In this document: positions 1 through 8,925 of the stretch, one piece after another
Numbering within the stretch: position 1 is the first letter of the stretch
Layout: the number at the start of each line of letters is the position of its first letter
Source: Methanothermus fervidus DSM 2088
Lineage (GTDB): Archaea > Methanobacteriota > Methanobacteria > DSM-2088 > Methanothermaceae
Length of the DNA stretch: 64,000 nucleotides
Direction of reading: 5' to 3'
Assembly (NCBI GenBank): GCA_000166095.1
Contig: CP002278.1
Coordinates: 280,001-344,000 of the forward strand
Program-made: the position numbers and the translations under genes
Notes under the pieces: model-generated
What the model saw: the letters and a program-made list of their open reading frames with translations, nothing else
Told to the model about the DNA's origin: nothing
Database searches by the model: none

Positions 1-190
1 CATTTCCCAATGACCTAACCCCATATTTGTCGCCAAGAACATAATGACGTTTATTATCATCATAAATAATATTAGAAGTGCTTCTTGAAGGTACTTTTAT
101 TTTAGGTATTTTCTTGTTTTGAATATCTGTAATTATTCTTTTGCCAAGATTTTTGAGCTTCTTTAAAGTCTTTACTTTCCTATTTTTCAT
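1..190 (-). CDS. top6A: DNA topoisomerase VI subunit A, N-terminal part (runs off window)
   Basis: Only the first 63 codons are visible; the gene continues beyond base 1. The ATG is at 190-188. The N-terminus is basic and lysine-rich, as expected for Top6A (the Spo11-like DNA-cleaving subunit of the type IIB topoisomerase). The visible part reads [12 protein letters not shown]... and continues with a segment ending in [13 protein letters not shown]. The start overlaps the end of top6B by 11 bases, so the two subunits are probably translationally coupled. The catalytic tyrosine and Toprim domain lie outside the window, so the call rests on the N-terminal similarity and on the usual top6B-top6A gene order. 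Confidence 0.85.
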   Translation of the reverse strand, partial: MKNRKVKTLKKLKNLGKRIITDIQNKKIPKIKVPSRSTSNIIYDDNKRHYVLGDKYGVRSLGN

Positions 191-1745
191 TAATTTCACC
201 TGGAATGTTTCTTTTCTCAACTATTTTCTTTAAAAAATTGTTATAATTTGGAGTGCTAGTTTCAGCAAGCTTTGCAGCCTCTTTAATTATTATAGGTATG
301 TATTTCTTGAATAATCTATATTTTTGTAATTCTTCTCTGGCAATTGCTTTAGACCTTAAATATCTACGAAGTTTTCTAGCAACGTCCATAACTGCCTGCC
401 TAACCTCATGTAATATTTCAGGTTCTGGTGCTATACTTTGTTTACCTGTAGATAAATATGGAACATTTGTTGAAACTATGTTGACAAAAACTGAAATTGG
501 TGAATTTTCAAAATCCCTAACACCGTATCTCTTCCAGTCGATGCTCTTAACAGCTTCAGTTATTGCACAACTTCCTTGATCAAAAGTTAAGGGAACTCTA
601 TTTGCGAATCGTATTATTTCAGATTTTCTTTGATCTCCTACTTTTCTGCCCGCATTGCCACCATATGCTATGGCAGCTTCCGTTATAAATGGTATTCCTC
701 CTTTGTATGTTGCAGGTTTTCTTGTTGTGGATGCAACAAACTCAGGATTTAACATTTTCTTCATGCTTTTCTCTATTTGTGATTCTCCAATAGGTATTAA
801 ACCAGAAGTTGGTGGTGACATGAAATCCATTTTTTTGAAAGCATTGACAATTTCTTCGGCTTCATCCCATTTTAAATCTTTAGGTCTTTTATCTAAATCA
901 ACATTTACAAGTTTTTCAAGTTCTTTAATTTTATTTTGAGACATCCTAGATAAAGAAGCCATTAAAAAGGTTTTAATTTTTCGTCTATTACTGTGTTTGG
1001 CCATATACAACAGATCATCGGCTGTTATTCCTTTAGGATGTGGTGGAATTTCTTTTGGTAGCGGTGGAATTTTCGTAGATGCTCGTTTAAATTTGTAAAT
1101 TTTTCCTCTAGGATCTTTAAATGTTATTTGAGCGTGAGGATTTCCTATCATGGTTCTTCTTATATACTCAAAAGCTCCCTGCTCTGACCTAGAATAAGTT
1201 ACATCTTTTAAATGTAACTCAACAAATACACCAGTACCATCAGGATCTACTTCATTTTTCTCAAGAATAACACCTTCATTTTTCTTTTCATCTAATTGTA
1301 AAAGCATTTCAACGCCTTTAATTTCTCCATCTTCTTTATATTTTGATATAACCCTCACTGGCTTCCCAGTTGTCATTTGTGAGAATAAAACACATCCACT
1401 ACATCCTAATCCTTGTTGGCCTCTTGATTGTATATTCCTAAATTTTGATCCAGCAAACATTTTGCAAAACACTTTTGGAACATAATCTTCTGGGATTCCT
1501 GGACCATTATCTTGATGACGTAATACATAATAATCTTTATCAATCCTTTCCAATTCTATTTCTATGTTTGGAAGTATACCTGCCTCTTCAGCAGCATCTA
1601 AACTATTAGTTATTAATTCATGAAATACCATTGTAAGAGACCTTATTTTTCCAGAAAAACCCAACATTTGTCTATTTTTACGGAAAAATTCTGATGGCGT
1701 GAGTTCTTTGAACTCTTTGAATAAATCGGAAGCTTGTTTTTCCAA
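180..1745 (-). CDS. top6B: DNA topoisomerase VI subunit B (GHKL ATPase subunit)
   Basis: 521 residues, full length for the family. Top6B binds and hydrolyses ATP to drive DNA strand passage by the Top6A/Top6B heterotetramer. The Bergerat-fold motifs are clear: the N box [10 protein letters not shown] at about 42-51, G1 box DNGPGIP at 79-85 and G2 box [11 protein letters not shown] at 107-117. The transducer domain follows, with [11 protein letters not shown] near residue 430. The start is TTG at 1745, preceded by a GGGGG Shine-Dalgarno site six bases upstream; there is no ATG nearby. It lies 28 bases downstream of the KH-protein gene and overlaps top6A, so it belongs to the aIF1A-rio1-KH-top6B-top6A series. 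Confidence 0.95.
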   Translation of the reverse strand: MEKQASDLFKEFKELTPSEFFRKNRQMLGFSGKIRSLTMVFHELITNSLDAAEEAGILPNIEIELERIDKDYYVLRHQDNGPGIPEDYVPKVFCKMFAGSKFRNIQSRGQQGLGCSGCVLFSQMTTGKPVRVISKYKEDGEIKGVEMLLQLDEKKNEGVILEKNEVDPDGTGVFVELHLKDVTYSRSEQGAFEYIRRTMIGNPHAQITFKDPRGKIYKFKRASTKIPPLPKEIPPHPKGITADDLLYMAKHSNRRKIKTFLMASLSRMSQNKIKELEKLVNVDLDKRPKDLKWDEAEEIVNAFKKMDFMSPPTSGLIPIGESQIEKSMKKMLNPEFVASTTRKPATYKGGIPFITEAAIAYGGNAGRKVGDQRKSEIIRFANRVPLTFDQGSCAITEAVKSIDWKRYGVRDFENSPISVFVNIVSTNVPYLSTGKQSIAPEPEILHEVRQAVMDVARKLRRYLRSKAIAREELQKYRLFKKYIPIIIKEAAKLAETSTPNYNNFLKKIVEKRNIPGEINEK

Positions 1746-1773
1746 GATGAACCCCCTTTTAATTTATTGAATA

Positions 1774-2340
1774 TTATTTTATCCCAAAGGTTTCTTTGAA
1801 TCTTTTTACTTTCATTTCTTGTTGCTTCTTTTCTAAAAATCTATAAACAGTGCCGTGTTTTGCACCCTCTAATAACATTTCAACAGCTTCTCTTGCTATT
1901 CTAATTTCTTCTAAGTCTCCAATTAATGCCACAGTTTTTCCATACACTGAAATATTTGCTCCAGTCATGTTCTCAATTATTTGTCTTGTTTTCCCATCTT
2001 TTCCAATTATACGACCTTTTTGTCTTCTTATGGCCTTTTTGGATCTACCTACATAATCAGATATATCAATCACATCAAGCATGACATCTTCATTAAGTAA
2101 TCTTAAAGCAACTTCTGGACTAAATCCCCTACCTATAGCTCTAACAATGTCTCTAGCTTTTAACACATACATAGGATCTATACTTTCTGATTTAGGAATT
2201 ATTGTAACCATTCCACTTTCACTATCAATTTCTAGTTTTGTTTGTGTAGAATTTTCAATGTGTTTTTTAGTACTTCCATTTTTGCCTATCAACACTCCTA
2301 TTCTTTCCCTAGGAATCCTAATGTACTCTTCTGTTACCAC
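1774..2340 (-). CDS. KH-domain RNA-binding protein (archaeal Dim2/Pno1-like)
   Basis: 188 residues with two KH-type segments. The first GxxG loop is in VLIGKNGSTKKHIE (about 16-29) and the second in IIGKDGKTRQIIE (about 111-123). Archaeal proteins of this type resemble eukaryotic Pno1/Dim2, which works with Rio kinases in small-subunit ribosome maturation, and finding it next to rio1 and aIF1A supports that role. The start is GTG at 2340, with GGAGGT six bases upstream. It follows rio1 by 13 bases and precedes top6B by 28. The specific rRNA-processing role is inferred from family and neighbours. Confidence 0.88.
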   Translation of the reverse strand: MVTEEYIRIPRERIGVLIGKNGSTKKHIENSTQTKLEIDSESGMVTIIPKSESIDPMYVLKARDIVRAIGRGFSPEVALRLLNEDVMLDVIDISDYVGRSKKAIRRQKGRIIGKDGKTRQIIENMTGANISVYGKTVALIGDLEEIRIAREAVEMLLEGAKHGTVYRFLEKKQQEMKVKRFKETFGIK

Positions 2341-2353
2341 AAACTTACCTCCA

Positions 2354-3118
2354 CTAATCTAAAATCATATTTTTTACTTCATCAAAAGAAGTTTTGACAC
2401 CTAGCTTTCTAAAGTCATTAACTATATTGTGGATATCTCTATTTAGCAATTCCATTGATAAAGGATGATCAACTACAACAGCTTGTGACAAATCAATTAT
2501 AACAGGTTCACCATCTAAATTTAATATATTAAATGTTGAAAAATCACCATGAACAAGTTTTGCATCATTATATAATCTTTTATAATATAATATAATTTTT
2601 TCAAAAGTTTTATCAGGGTCATCAGGAGGTAATTCCCTAAGTGTGGGTGCAGGATTTCCATATTTGTCTCCAATAAATTCCATAACTAAAACATTATTTC
2701 TTGAGGTGATGGGTTTTGGTACTCTAACTTTTGCTTTGTATGCTCTTTTAAGATTGGAATATTCCTTTTTAACCCACGTGTATACAATTTGTCTCCTATT
2801 TGACATCCTTACATCAAATCTAGGGTCTCCTAAAATATAATTCTCCATTTTTCTAAAATCAGAGGTTGCAATCCTGTAAATTTTAACTGCAACGATGTCA
2901 CTATTGACAAAACCTTTAAACACGTTTGCCTCTTTTCCTGTACTAATTACTCCATTGAGTACCTCAATGTATCCTTTGTTAGCAATTTTATACAATGTTT
3001 GCAATGTTTGTTGATCAAATACTTCACTAGCTATCTTTCTTTCTTCACTATCTTTTAATATTTTACGTGATCTGATTTTTTCCAATGCTTCATCAATTTT
3101 GTCAATTTTCTTAGGCAT
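2354..3118 (-). CDS. rio1: RIO1-type serine/threonine protein kinase
   Basis: 254 residues, normal for archaeal Rio1. These atypical kinases/ATPases act in late maturation of the small ribosomal subunit. Visible motifs are the nucleotide-binding loop STGKEANVFKG at about 60-70, the conserved lysine in VAVKIYR, the catalytic loop VHGDFSTFNIL near 194-204 and the metal-binding IDLSQAV near 213. The HGDFSTFN form of the catalytic loop differs slightly from the more usual HADLSEYN but keeps the catalytic Asp and Asn. ATG start at 3118. It lies five bases after aIF1A and 13 before the KH protein, a translation/ribosome-biogenesis cluster. Confidence 0.93.
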   Translation of the reverse strand: MPKKIDKIDEALEKIRSRKILKDSEERKIASEVFDQQTLQTLYKIANKGYIEVLNGVISTGKEANVFKGFVNSDIVAVKIYRIATSDFRKMENYILGDPRFDVRMSNRRQIVYTWVKKEYSNLKRAYKAKVRVPKPITSRNNVLVMEFIGDKYGNPAPTLRELPPDDPDKTFEKIILYYKRLYNDAKLVHGDFSTFNILNLDGEPVIIDLSQAVVVDHPLSMELLNRDIHNIVNDFRKLGVKTSFDEVKNMILD

Positions 3119-3123
3119 TTAAA

Positions 3124-3429
3124 TCATCCTAGATCCTTAAGATATCCTCTTCTTTCTAGCCAATTAGCTTCTGTTCTTGTATATCTCCATACAACATCTG
3201 CCCTTTCATCTTTCTGGAACTCCCATGGCTTCACAAGTACAATGTCACCTTCTCTTATCCACACTCTTTTTTTCATTTTCCCAGGTATTCTTGTCAATCG
3301 CACTTTTCCATCTTCACACCTTACCATAAGTTTCCCATGACCTAATATTTGTTCAACTACACCAGCCATTTCTCCTTTTTTAGGTATTCTTACACGTCTC
3401 ACTTCTTCATTTTTTCCTTTCCTCGACAC
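3124..3429 (-). CDS. eif1A: Translation initiation factor aIF1A
   Basis: 101 residues with the OB-fold (S1-like) sequence of archaeal/eukaryotic IF1A: a basic N-terminus, then EMAGVVEQILGHGKLMVRCEDG and a C-terminal helix containing WRYTRTEANWL. It binds the 30S A site and assists start selection. The frame begins at GTG 3429 with GGGAGGAG a few bases upstream; an overlapping ATG at 3431 is in another frame. It heads the minus-strand series with rio1, the KH protein and top6B/A. A TATA-like box at 3491-3497 (GATATAA on the minus strand) lies about 60 bases upstream of the start. Confidence 0.94.
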   Translation of the reverse strand: MSRKGKNEEVRRVRIPKKGEMAGVVEQILGHGKLMVRCEDGKVRLTRIPGKMKKRVWIREGDIVLVKPWEFQKDERADVVWRYTRTEANWLERRGYLKDLG

Positions 3430-3662
3430 ATTACTCCTCCCTCACATTGATTTAACAAATAATTTTATCTTTTATTTTTTATGTTTGTCCTTATATCTAA
3501 AATTTTCGTCGGTATTTTTTACATAAAATTATTTTAGCCTTAATTTGCCTCTACATAAAATATTATAGTTAGAATAGCATATTGATGCTTCTTGAAAAAA
3601 TTATTTAAAGTTGATTTGACCTGATTTAATGTTAGAAAATTAAATGTAAAGGTGAAAAAATC
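3430..3662. promoter_or_regulatory. Divergent promoter region between aIF1A and moeA
   Basis: 233 AT-rich bases without a plausible gene. For aIF1A (minus) there is a GATATAA box at 3491-3497, predicting a transcript start near 3469. For moeA (plus) there is TTATTTAAA at 3601-3609 preceded by an A-rich BRE-like stretch, predicting a start near 3631, and a Shine-Dalgarno site AGGTGA at 3650-3655 seven bases before the GTG. No operator-like repeat was noticed. Boxes were judged by eye. Confidence 0.45.
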
Positions 3663-4880
3663 GTGACATCTGAATATCTTCAGACTGTAGAATTAGACAA
3701 GGCAAAAAAAATTGTTGAGGAGCTTTTCACAAATTTTTACACTACTAAAATTGAAAAAATTAACATAGAACGTGCTCACGGGAGAGTATTGGCAGAGAAT
3801 GTATATTCACCTATTGATCTTCCACCATTTGATAGAGCTACACGGGATGGATTCGCTGTAAAAGCTAGTGATACATTTGGTGCAAATGAAGAAAATCCAG
3901 TTAAATTAAAATGTATTGAAAATATTGAAGCTGGTTACATTCCAAAAAATACAATTACTGAAGGACATTGTGCTAGAATAAGTACGGGGGCGTTAATACC
4001 ATCAGGATCTGATGCTGTAGTAATGGTAGAATTCACTGAGAAAAAAAACAACGATATATTAATTTATAAAAGCGTTTATCCAGGCCAATATATCGCAAAA
4101 AAGGGATCTGATATCAAAAAAGGAGAATTACTCCTCAAAAAAAATACAATATTATCTCCAGATAAAATAGGGGCTTTGAGTGCTGTTGGGATTAAAGAAA
4201 TACCTGTGTATTCAAAGCCAAAAATTGCAGTAATATCCACAGGAAATGAGTTAATAGAATTATCTGAAAATCTTAAAAAAGGAAAAATTTTTGATGTTAA
4301 TAGTTATAGTATAGCAGCTTCTATAGAAGAATGTGGTGCAAAAGCAATCAATCTTGGAATTGTTAAGGATAATTATGAGGATATAAAAAACATGATATTA
4401 AAAGGATTAAAGGTTGCAGACATAGTTGTAATTTCTGGAGGCACATCTGCAGGAAAAGGTGATATCGTAGCAGAGGTAATTGATGATATGGGGGAAGTGA
4501 TATTACATGGTATTGCGATGAAGCCCGGTAAACCAACTATAATTGGTAAGATAAATTCTAAAATCATAATAGGGTTACCAGGATATCCAGTATCTGCATT
4601 AATTGTTTTTAGAGTGTTAATAGCACCTATCCTCTGTAAAATAACAAAAGCTTTTAAATTGAAAGAAAAAATTGTCAGGTTGCCTATTTCACAAAGATTT
4701 CATTCTACTAGGGGAAGATTAGAATTTGCTTTAGTCAGTATAGAAAACAATAAAGCAGTTCCAATATTAAAAGATTCAGGTGCTATAGCATCATTGGCAA
4801 TGTCTGATGGATATATAGAAATTCCTAAAAATGTGGAAATTATAGAAAAAAATGAAAAAGTGGAAGTAAAAATATTCTAA
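3663..4880 (+). CDS. moeA: Molybdopterin molybdenumtransferase MoeA
   Basis: 405 residues, normal family length. MoeA inserts molybdate (tungstate in many methanogens) into adenylylated molybdopterin, giving the cofactor used for example by formylmethanofuran dehydrogenase. The N-terminal part has the family sequence LPPFDRATRDGFAV near residues 53-66. The central MoCF-biosynthesis domain has ISTGNE, SGGTSAGKGD (about 258-267) and PGKP, and GLPGYPVSA follows. A MoeA C-terminal domain ends the protein. Start GTG at 3663 with AGGTGA upstream. Its stop overlaps that of cbiJ (convergent) by four bases. Confidence 0.94.
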   Translation: MTSEYLQTVELDKAKKIVEELFTNFYTTKIEKINIERAHGRVLAENVYSPIDLPPFDRATRDGFAVKASDTFGANEENPVKLKCIENIEAGYIPKNTITEGHCARISTGALIPSGSDAVVMVEFTEKKNNDILIYKSVYPGQYIAKKGSDIKKGELLLKKNTILSPDKIGALSAVGIKEIPVYSKPKIAVISTGNELIELSENLKKGKIFDVNSYSIAASIEECGAKAINLGIVKDNYEDIKNMILKGLKVADIVVISGGTSAGKGDIVAEVIDDMGEVILHGIAMKPGKPTIIGKINSKIIIGLPGYPVSALIVFRVLIAPILCKITKAFKLKEKIVRLPISQRFHSTRGRLEFALVSIENNKAVPILKDSGAIASLAMSDGYIEIPKNVEIIEKNEKVEVKIF

Positions 4881-5641
4881 TTATATACGTTAGCTAAGAT
4901 TCTTTCAATTTCTTCTAAACTCTTGCAGACCACTTTATTTTTTAGCTTTTTTATTACAGGTCTTTTGACTATTATAACTTTGGTATCGAGTTCTAATGCA
5001 GCATCTACTTTATTTTTTAATCCACCTTCTTTACCACTGTCTTTTGTGATAATGGCTTCTGCTTCATATTCTTCTATTAATGCCATATTTAATTTTTTTG
5101 AGAATACTCCATACATTGCAATAATGTTTTTTGGAGGAATTCCCAATTTTAGACATTTTTTGATAGAATCTGGCCATGGCAATACTCTAACTACAAGTTT
5201 ATTATTATCTAAATATTTAACAATTTTAGGCAATGTAGACACGCCAGCTAAATGCATTACTTTCCCATCAATTTTCGCTGCAATTTCACCCGCCTCATCA
5301 AATGAATCTACATATATTACATTAGGATGTTTATAATTAATAGAAGGCCTTTCAAAACGTATGTATCTAATTCCTGTTTTTTCACATGCATCTATTGCAT
5401 TTTTAGTCGCTTCTTTAGCAAAGGGATGAGTAGCATCAATTAAAACTTTAACATCTTTTTTATTAATTAATTCAACTAAATCGTCTTTGTCTAGCGGCCT
5501 ACTTATTACTTCATCTGCACCAGAATTTTTTGCTAGATTGGCACCATAATTTGTAGTCGTCGTTGCAACAATTTTAAATTTATTTTTTAGCCTTTTTATT
5601 ATTTTATTGCCATTAACGGTTCCACTCATTACTAATATCAT
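4877..5641 (-). CDS. cbiJ: Cobalt-precorrin-6A reductase (CbiJ/CobK)
   Basis: 254 residues, usual length. CbiJ/CobK reduces the precorrin-6A macrocycle with NAD(P)H in corrin-ring formation of cobalamin. The N-terminus MILVMSGTVNG and the segments TTTTNYGANLA, DATHPFA (about 89-95) and YIRFERP are characteristic. KIVATTTTNYG replaces the typical glycine-rich nucleotide loop, as in other archaeal members. The gene overlaps the end of the P-type ATPase by 29 bases and is convergent with moeA. The ATPase-cbiJ overlap suggests co-transcription, but no other cobalamin ring gene is adjacent. Confidence 0.88.
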   Translation of the reverse strand: MILVMSGTVNGNKIIKRLKNKFKIVATTTTNYGANLAKNSGADEVISRPLDKDDLVELINKKDVKVLIDATHPFAKEATKNAIDACEKTGIRYIRFERPSINYKHPNVIYVDSFDEAGEIAAKIDGKVMHLAGVSTLPKIVKYLDNNKLVVRVLPWPDSIKKCLKLGIPPKNIIAMYGVFSKKLNMALIEEYEAEAIITKDSGKEGGLKNKVDAALELDTKVIIVKRPVIKKLKNKVVCKSLEEIERILANVYN

Positions 5642-8120
5642 ATTTTTTCCTTCTCAAAAGTTTGTTGATTAAGATAGTTGAAGAAACTAAAACGATAAAC
5701 AACCAATCAAATGGAAGTAGTGAGGTTGTTCCAAATATTTTTTGCATAAACGAATTATAAACAATGATTATTTGTAATAAAATTGATGCTAACAATGCTA
5801 TCAACAAAAATTTATTACCAGGCTCATTTGATTTGCAATTAAACACATTGAATAATTGAAAGAAAACAAAAGTTGTGAATGCAACGGTAACAGCCTTAGA
5901 AGGAAATTTGTTTAAATAAAAGTAATAAATTAGGAGAGTTCCAATAGCCATAATAACTCCACTATACAATATTTCAGTTAAATACTTAGATGATAGAATA
6001 TCTCTTTTGACAGGTTTTTTTGCCATTATATCTTTTTCAGGAGGTTCAAGTCCCAATGCTTGAGCTAATGGTCCATCCATTATTATGTTAATCCATAATA
6101 TCTGTATAGGTGTGAACGGAGTAGGTAAATCAGCAATAGAGGATGATAAAATTGATAATATAGCTCCAATGTTAGTTGATAATTGAAATTTTACAAATCT
6201 TCTTATATTGGCGAATATTGTCCTGCCTTCCTTTATAGCAAAAACTATTGTTGCGAAATTATCGTCTTGAAGAACCATGTCCGCGGTATCTTTAGCAACG
6301 TCTGTCCCACTCCCCATTGCAACTCCTATTGAGGCTTTCTTGAGTGCTGGAGCATCGTTGACACCATCTCCAGTCATTGCAACTATATAACCCTTCTTTT
6401 GTAAAGCTTTGACAATTCTTAATTTTTGTCTTGGAAGAGTTCTTGCATAAACTTTAATATCCTCTACTATTGATTCAAATTCTTTGTCACTCATTCTATC
6501 TAATTCTTCCCCTGTTAAAATTTTATCCTTATCATTTAGTATTCCCAGTTCTTTGGCTATGGCAAAGGCTGTATCTTTATGATCTCCAGTTATCATTACA
6601 ATATCTATACCTGCTTTTTTACATAATTTTATAGCTTCAAATACTTCTTTTCTTGGGGGATCCATCATTCCAACAAATCCTAAAAATATTAAATCTTCCT
6701 CAAATCCATTTAATTCAGTAGTTTTTTTATAAGCTAAAGCCATAACCCTTAATGCTTTATTTGCCATTTTTTTAATTACATATTTAAATTCCTTTATGTC
6801 TTCTTCTTCCAATTTTTGAACTTTACCATTTGATTCAAAATATTTGCATTTTTTTAATACAACTTCTGGAGCCCCTTTTGTAAAAACATAATAATTTGAA
6901 CCTTTTTTATGTATGGTACTCATCATTTTTCTTGAGCTATCAAAAGGTATTTCCTTAATTCTAGGATATTTCTTTTCTAAATCTTCTTTTTTGTATCCTT
7001 TTTCTTTTGCAAAATGTAGTAGAGCTATCTCCGTAGGATCGCCAATTGCTTTTTCATTAATTGTTGCATTGTTACAAAGAGTGCAAACCTTAAACGCATT
7101 TTCAGAAAGTAAATAACTTTCTCTTACACGCATTTCATTTTTTGTCAAAGTTCCAGTTTTATCTGTACATATTACATTACAAGAACCTAATGTTTCAACT
7201 GCGAGTAATTTCCTTATTATAGCATTATTCTTCGCCATTTTTTGCATTCCTAAAGCTAAAGTAAGTGTTAAAACTGCAGGTAAACCTTCAGGTACAGCAG
7301 CTACAGCAAGTGCCACAGCAGTTAAAAATGTTTTAAATATTGGCAATCCTTTTAGGGTTTGTAATATAAAAACAAGGACACAAACCGAAAGTGCAAAAGC
7401 ACTTAATGTTTTGCTTAATTTTGCTATTCTTTTTTGTAATGGTGTTTTTTCTTCTTTTTCCTGAATTACTTCAGCTATTTTACCTACTTCAGTGTTCATA
7501 CCAGTTGCTATTACCACACCTTTTCCCCAACCAGATACAACCTTTGATTGCATGTACACGATTAAATCTTTAGTATTTTTTGCATTTTTAGGATTATCAG
7601 CTTTTTTTACAGGCACAGATTCTCCAGTAATGCTTGATTCATCTATAGTCAAATTTGATGCATCTAATATACATAAATCTGCAGGAACTGTATCACCTTC
7701 TCTGATTATTACAATATCTCCAGGAACTAATTCTGAAGATGGTATGTATCTTTTTTTGCCATTTCTTATTACTACCGCCTCAGGAGAAATTAATTTTTTT
7801 AGTTTTTCCATCGCTGCTTCTGCTTTATACTCCTGTATAAATCCAACTACAGCATTTATAAAAACAACTGCCAGTATTACCGTTGCATCTAAAATATCAC
7901 CAACAAACCATGATATTATACTAGCTACAAGCAATATAACCATAGGATATTCCATAAATTGAGATATGAATTGTCTGAATGGGCTTACTTTTCTTTCAAT
8001 CAATTCATTTTTTCCAAATTTTTTTAATCTTTTTTTAGCTTCCTGTTCTGATAGCCCTGTTTCCTTTGATTTAAATTTTTTTAAAATCTCTTGAGTATTC
8101 ATAGAAGCTAGCTTTTCCAT
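5613..8120 (-). CDS. P-type cation-transporting ATPase (P2, PMCA-like ion site)
   Basis: 835 residues, full length. Domains in order: cation ATPase N-terminus with SEQEAKKRLKKFGKNEL; actuator domain with TGES at 165-168; M4 with PEGLP at 277-281; phosphorylation motif DKTGTLT at 320-326; TGD and TGDGVNDAP hinge motifs; and about ten membrane segments. In M5-M6 the sequence is N650-I-G-A653 and N678-I-I-M681-D682. Compared with SERCA, the site I residues Glu771 and Thr799 are replaced by Ala and Met while Asn796, Asp800 and the PEGLP glutamate remain. That pattern matches plasma-membrane Ca2+-ATPases with one ion site. Calcium or manganese export is likely but unproven. It overlaps UPF0146 upstream (50 bases) and cbiJ downstream. 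Confidence 0.9.
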   Translation of the reverse strand: MEKLASMNTQEILKKFKSKETGLSEQEAKKRLKKFGKNELIERKVSPFRQFISQFMEYPMVILLVASIISWFVGDILDATVILAVVFINAVVGFIQEYKAEAAMEKLKKLISPEAVVIRNGKKRYIPSSELVPGDIVIIREGDTVPADLCILDASNLTIDESSITGESVPVKKADNPKNAKNTKDLIVYMQSKVVSGWGKGVVIATGMNTEVGKIAEVIQEKEEKTPLQKRIAKLSKTLSAFALSVCVLVFILQTLKGLPIFKTFLTAVALAVAAVPEGLPAVLTLTLALGMQKMAKNNAIIRKLLAVETLGSCNVICTDKTGTLTKNEMRVRESYLLSENAFKVCTLCNNATINEKAIGDPTEIALLHFAKEKGYKKEDLEKKYPRIKEIPFDSSRKMMSTIHKKGSNYYVFTKGAPEVVLKKCKYFESNGKVQKLEEEDIKEFKYVIKKMANKALRVMALAYKKTTELNGFEEDLIFLGFVGMMDPPRKEVFEAIKLCKKAGIDIVMITGDHKDTAFAIAKELGILNDKDKILTGEELDRMSDKEFESIVEDIKVYARTLPRQKLRIVKALQKKGYIVAMTGDGVNDAPALKKASIGVAMGSGTDVAKDTADMVLQDDNFATIVFAIKEGRTIFANIRRFVKFQLSTNIGAILSILSSSIADLPTPFTPIQILWINIIMDGPLAQALGLEPPEKDIMAKKPVKRDILSSKYLTEILYSGVIMAIGTLLIYYFYLNKFPSKAVTVAFTTFVFFQLFNVFNCKSNEPGNKFLLIALLASILLQIIIVYNSFMQKIFGTTSLLPFDWLFIVLVSSTILINKLLRRKKYDISNEWNR

Positions 8121-8469
8121 AATTTATCAACCTCATGCCGTTAATCTTATAACTTTCAGTGCTTAACGGCCTTATAATAAGCTTTGAGCTTGTTTTTTCT
8201 GCAATTTTTATTAAATATGGATATAATTCTATTGGAGGTCTTATGGAATAAATAATTTTAGCATTTTCATATATTTTGATATTAGGCGATGTTATATCAT
8301 CTTTTACAACATCACTACGCATTGGTTTTACATCAGTTAAAATTATATGAAGATTGGAATTAAGTTTTATATAGTCAGCTACTTTGAAAAACTTTCCTAC
8401 ACCTACTTCAACAACTTTGTCTTTATCAGAACATTGTTGGATGATATACTTTGCTAAATCAACCCACAT
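8071..8469 (-). CDS. UPF0146 family protein (methyltransferase-like fold)
   Basis: 132 residues matching the archaeal UPF0146 family: VVEVGVGKFFKVADYI (about 20-35) resembles a SAM-type glycine loop, followed by ILTDVKPM and a C-terminal LIIRPLSTES segment. No activity is established. ATG start at 8469 with GTGGTAAA just upstream. Its 3' end overlaps the P-type ATPase start by 50 bases and its start lies only 15 bases from the divergent rimI start, so promoters must lie within coding sequence or the two genes share a very short region. Confidence 0.8.
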   Translation of the reverse strand: MWVDLAKYIIQQCSDKDKVVEVGVGKFFKVADYIKLNSNLHIILTDVKPMRSDVVKDDITSPNIKIYENAKIIYSIRPPIELYPYLIKIAEKTSSKLIIRPLSTESYKINGMRLINYGKASFYEYSRDFKKI

Positions 8470-8484
8470 TTTACCACTGATAGA

Positions 8485-8916
8485 ATGATAATAAGAGAGT
8501 TTAACCCTTCAGACTTAAAAAGAGTATTTGAAATCGAAAAAGCATCCTTTAAAGACCCATATCCTCTTGGCGTATTAAAAATGATGTATGATATTGGCGC
8601 AGGTTTTCTTGTAGCTCAAAAAAATAATAATGTAGTAGGGTATATAATATTTTGGATTCAAAAAAATAATGAAGGTCACATAATTTCACTGGCTGTGGAT
8701 GAAAAATATCGGAGACAAGGTATAGGAACCCGCCTTGTAAACTCTGCTATAAAAATTCTGAAAAAATTTAATGTTAAAGAAGTATCATTAGAAGTTAGAA
8801 AAAGCAACAAAGTGGCTATAAAATTTTATAAGGCTTTGGGATTTAAAAAAGAAGGAGTGGTGCATAAATATTATGATGATGGAGAAGACGCATTAGTAAT
8901 GAAAAAATATTTATAA
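8485..8916 (+). CDS. rimI: Ribosomal protein S18/N-terminal alanine acetyltransferase (RimI-like GNAT)
   Basis: 143 residues of the GNAT fold: beta strand IIREFNPSDLKRVFEIEKASF at the N-terminus, acetyl-CoA loop ISLAVDEKYRRQGIGTRLV near 71-89 and the RimI/Ard1-type segment SLEVRKSNKVAIKFYKALGF near 106-125. Archaeal RimI/Ard1 proteins acetylate protein N-termini. ATG start at 8485; no strong Shine-Dalgarno site is visible and the divergent UPF0146 start is only 15 bases away, so a leaderless or very short-leader mRNA is possible. carA begins nine bases after its stop. Confidence 0.9.
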   Translation: MIIREFNPSDLKRVFEIEKASFKDPYPLGVLKMMYDIGAGFLVAQKNNNVVGYIIFWIQKNNEGHIISLAVDEKYRRQGIGTRLVNSAIKILKKFNVKEVSLEVRKSNKVAIKFYKALGFKKEGVVHKYYDDGEDALVMKKYL

Positions 8917-8925
8917 TGAAGTGAT

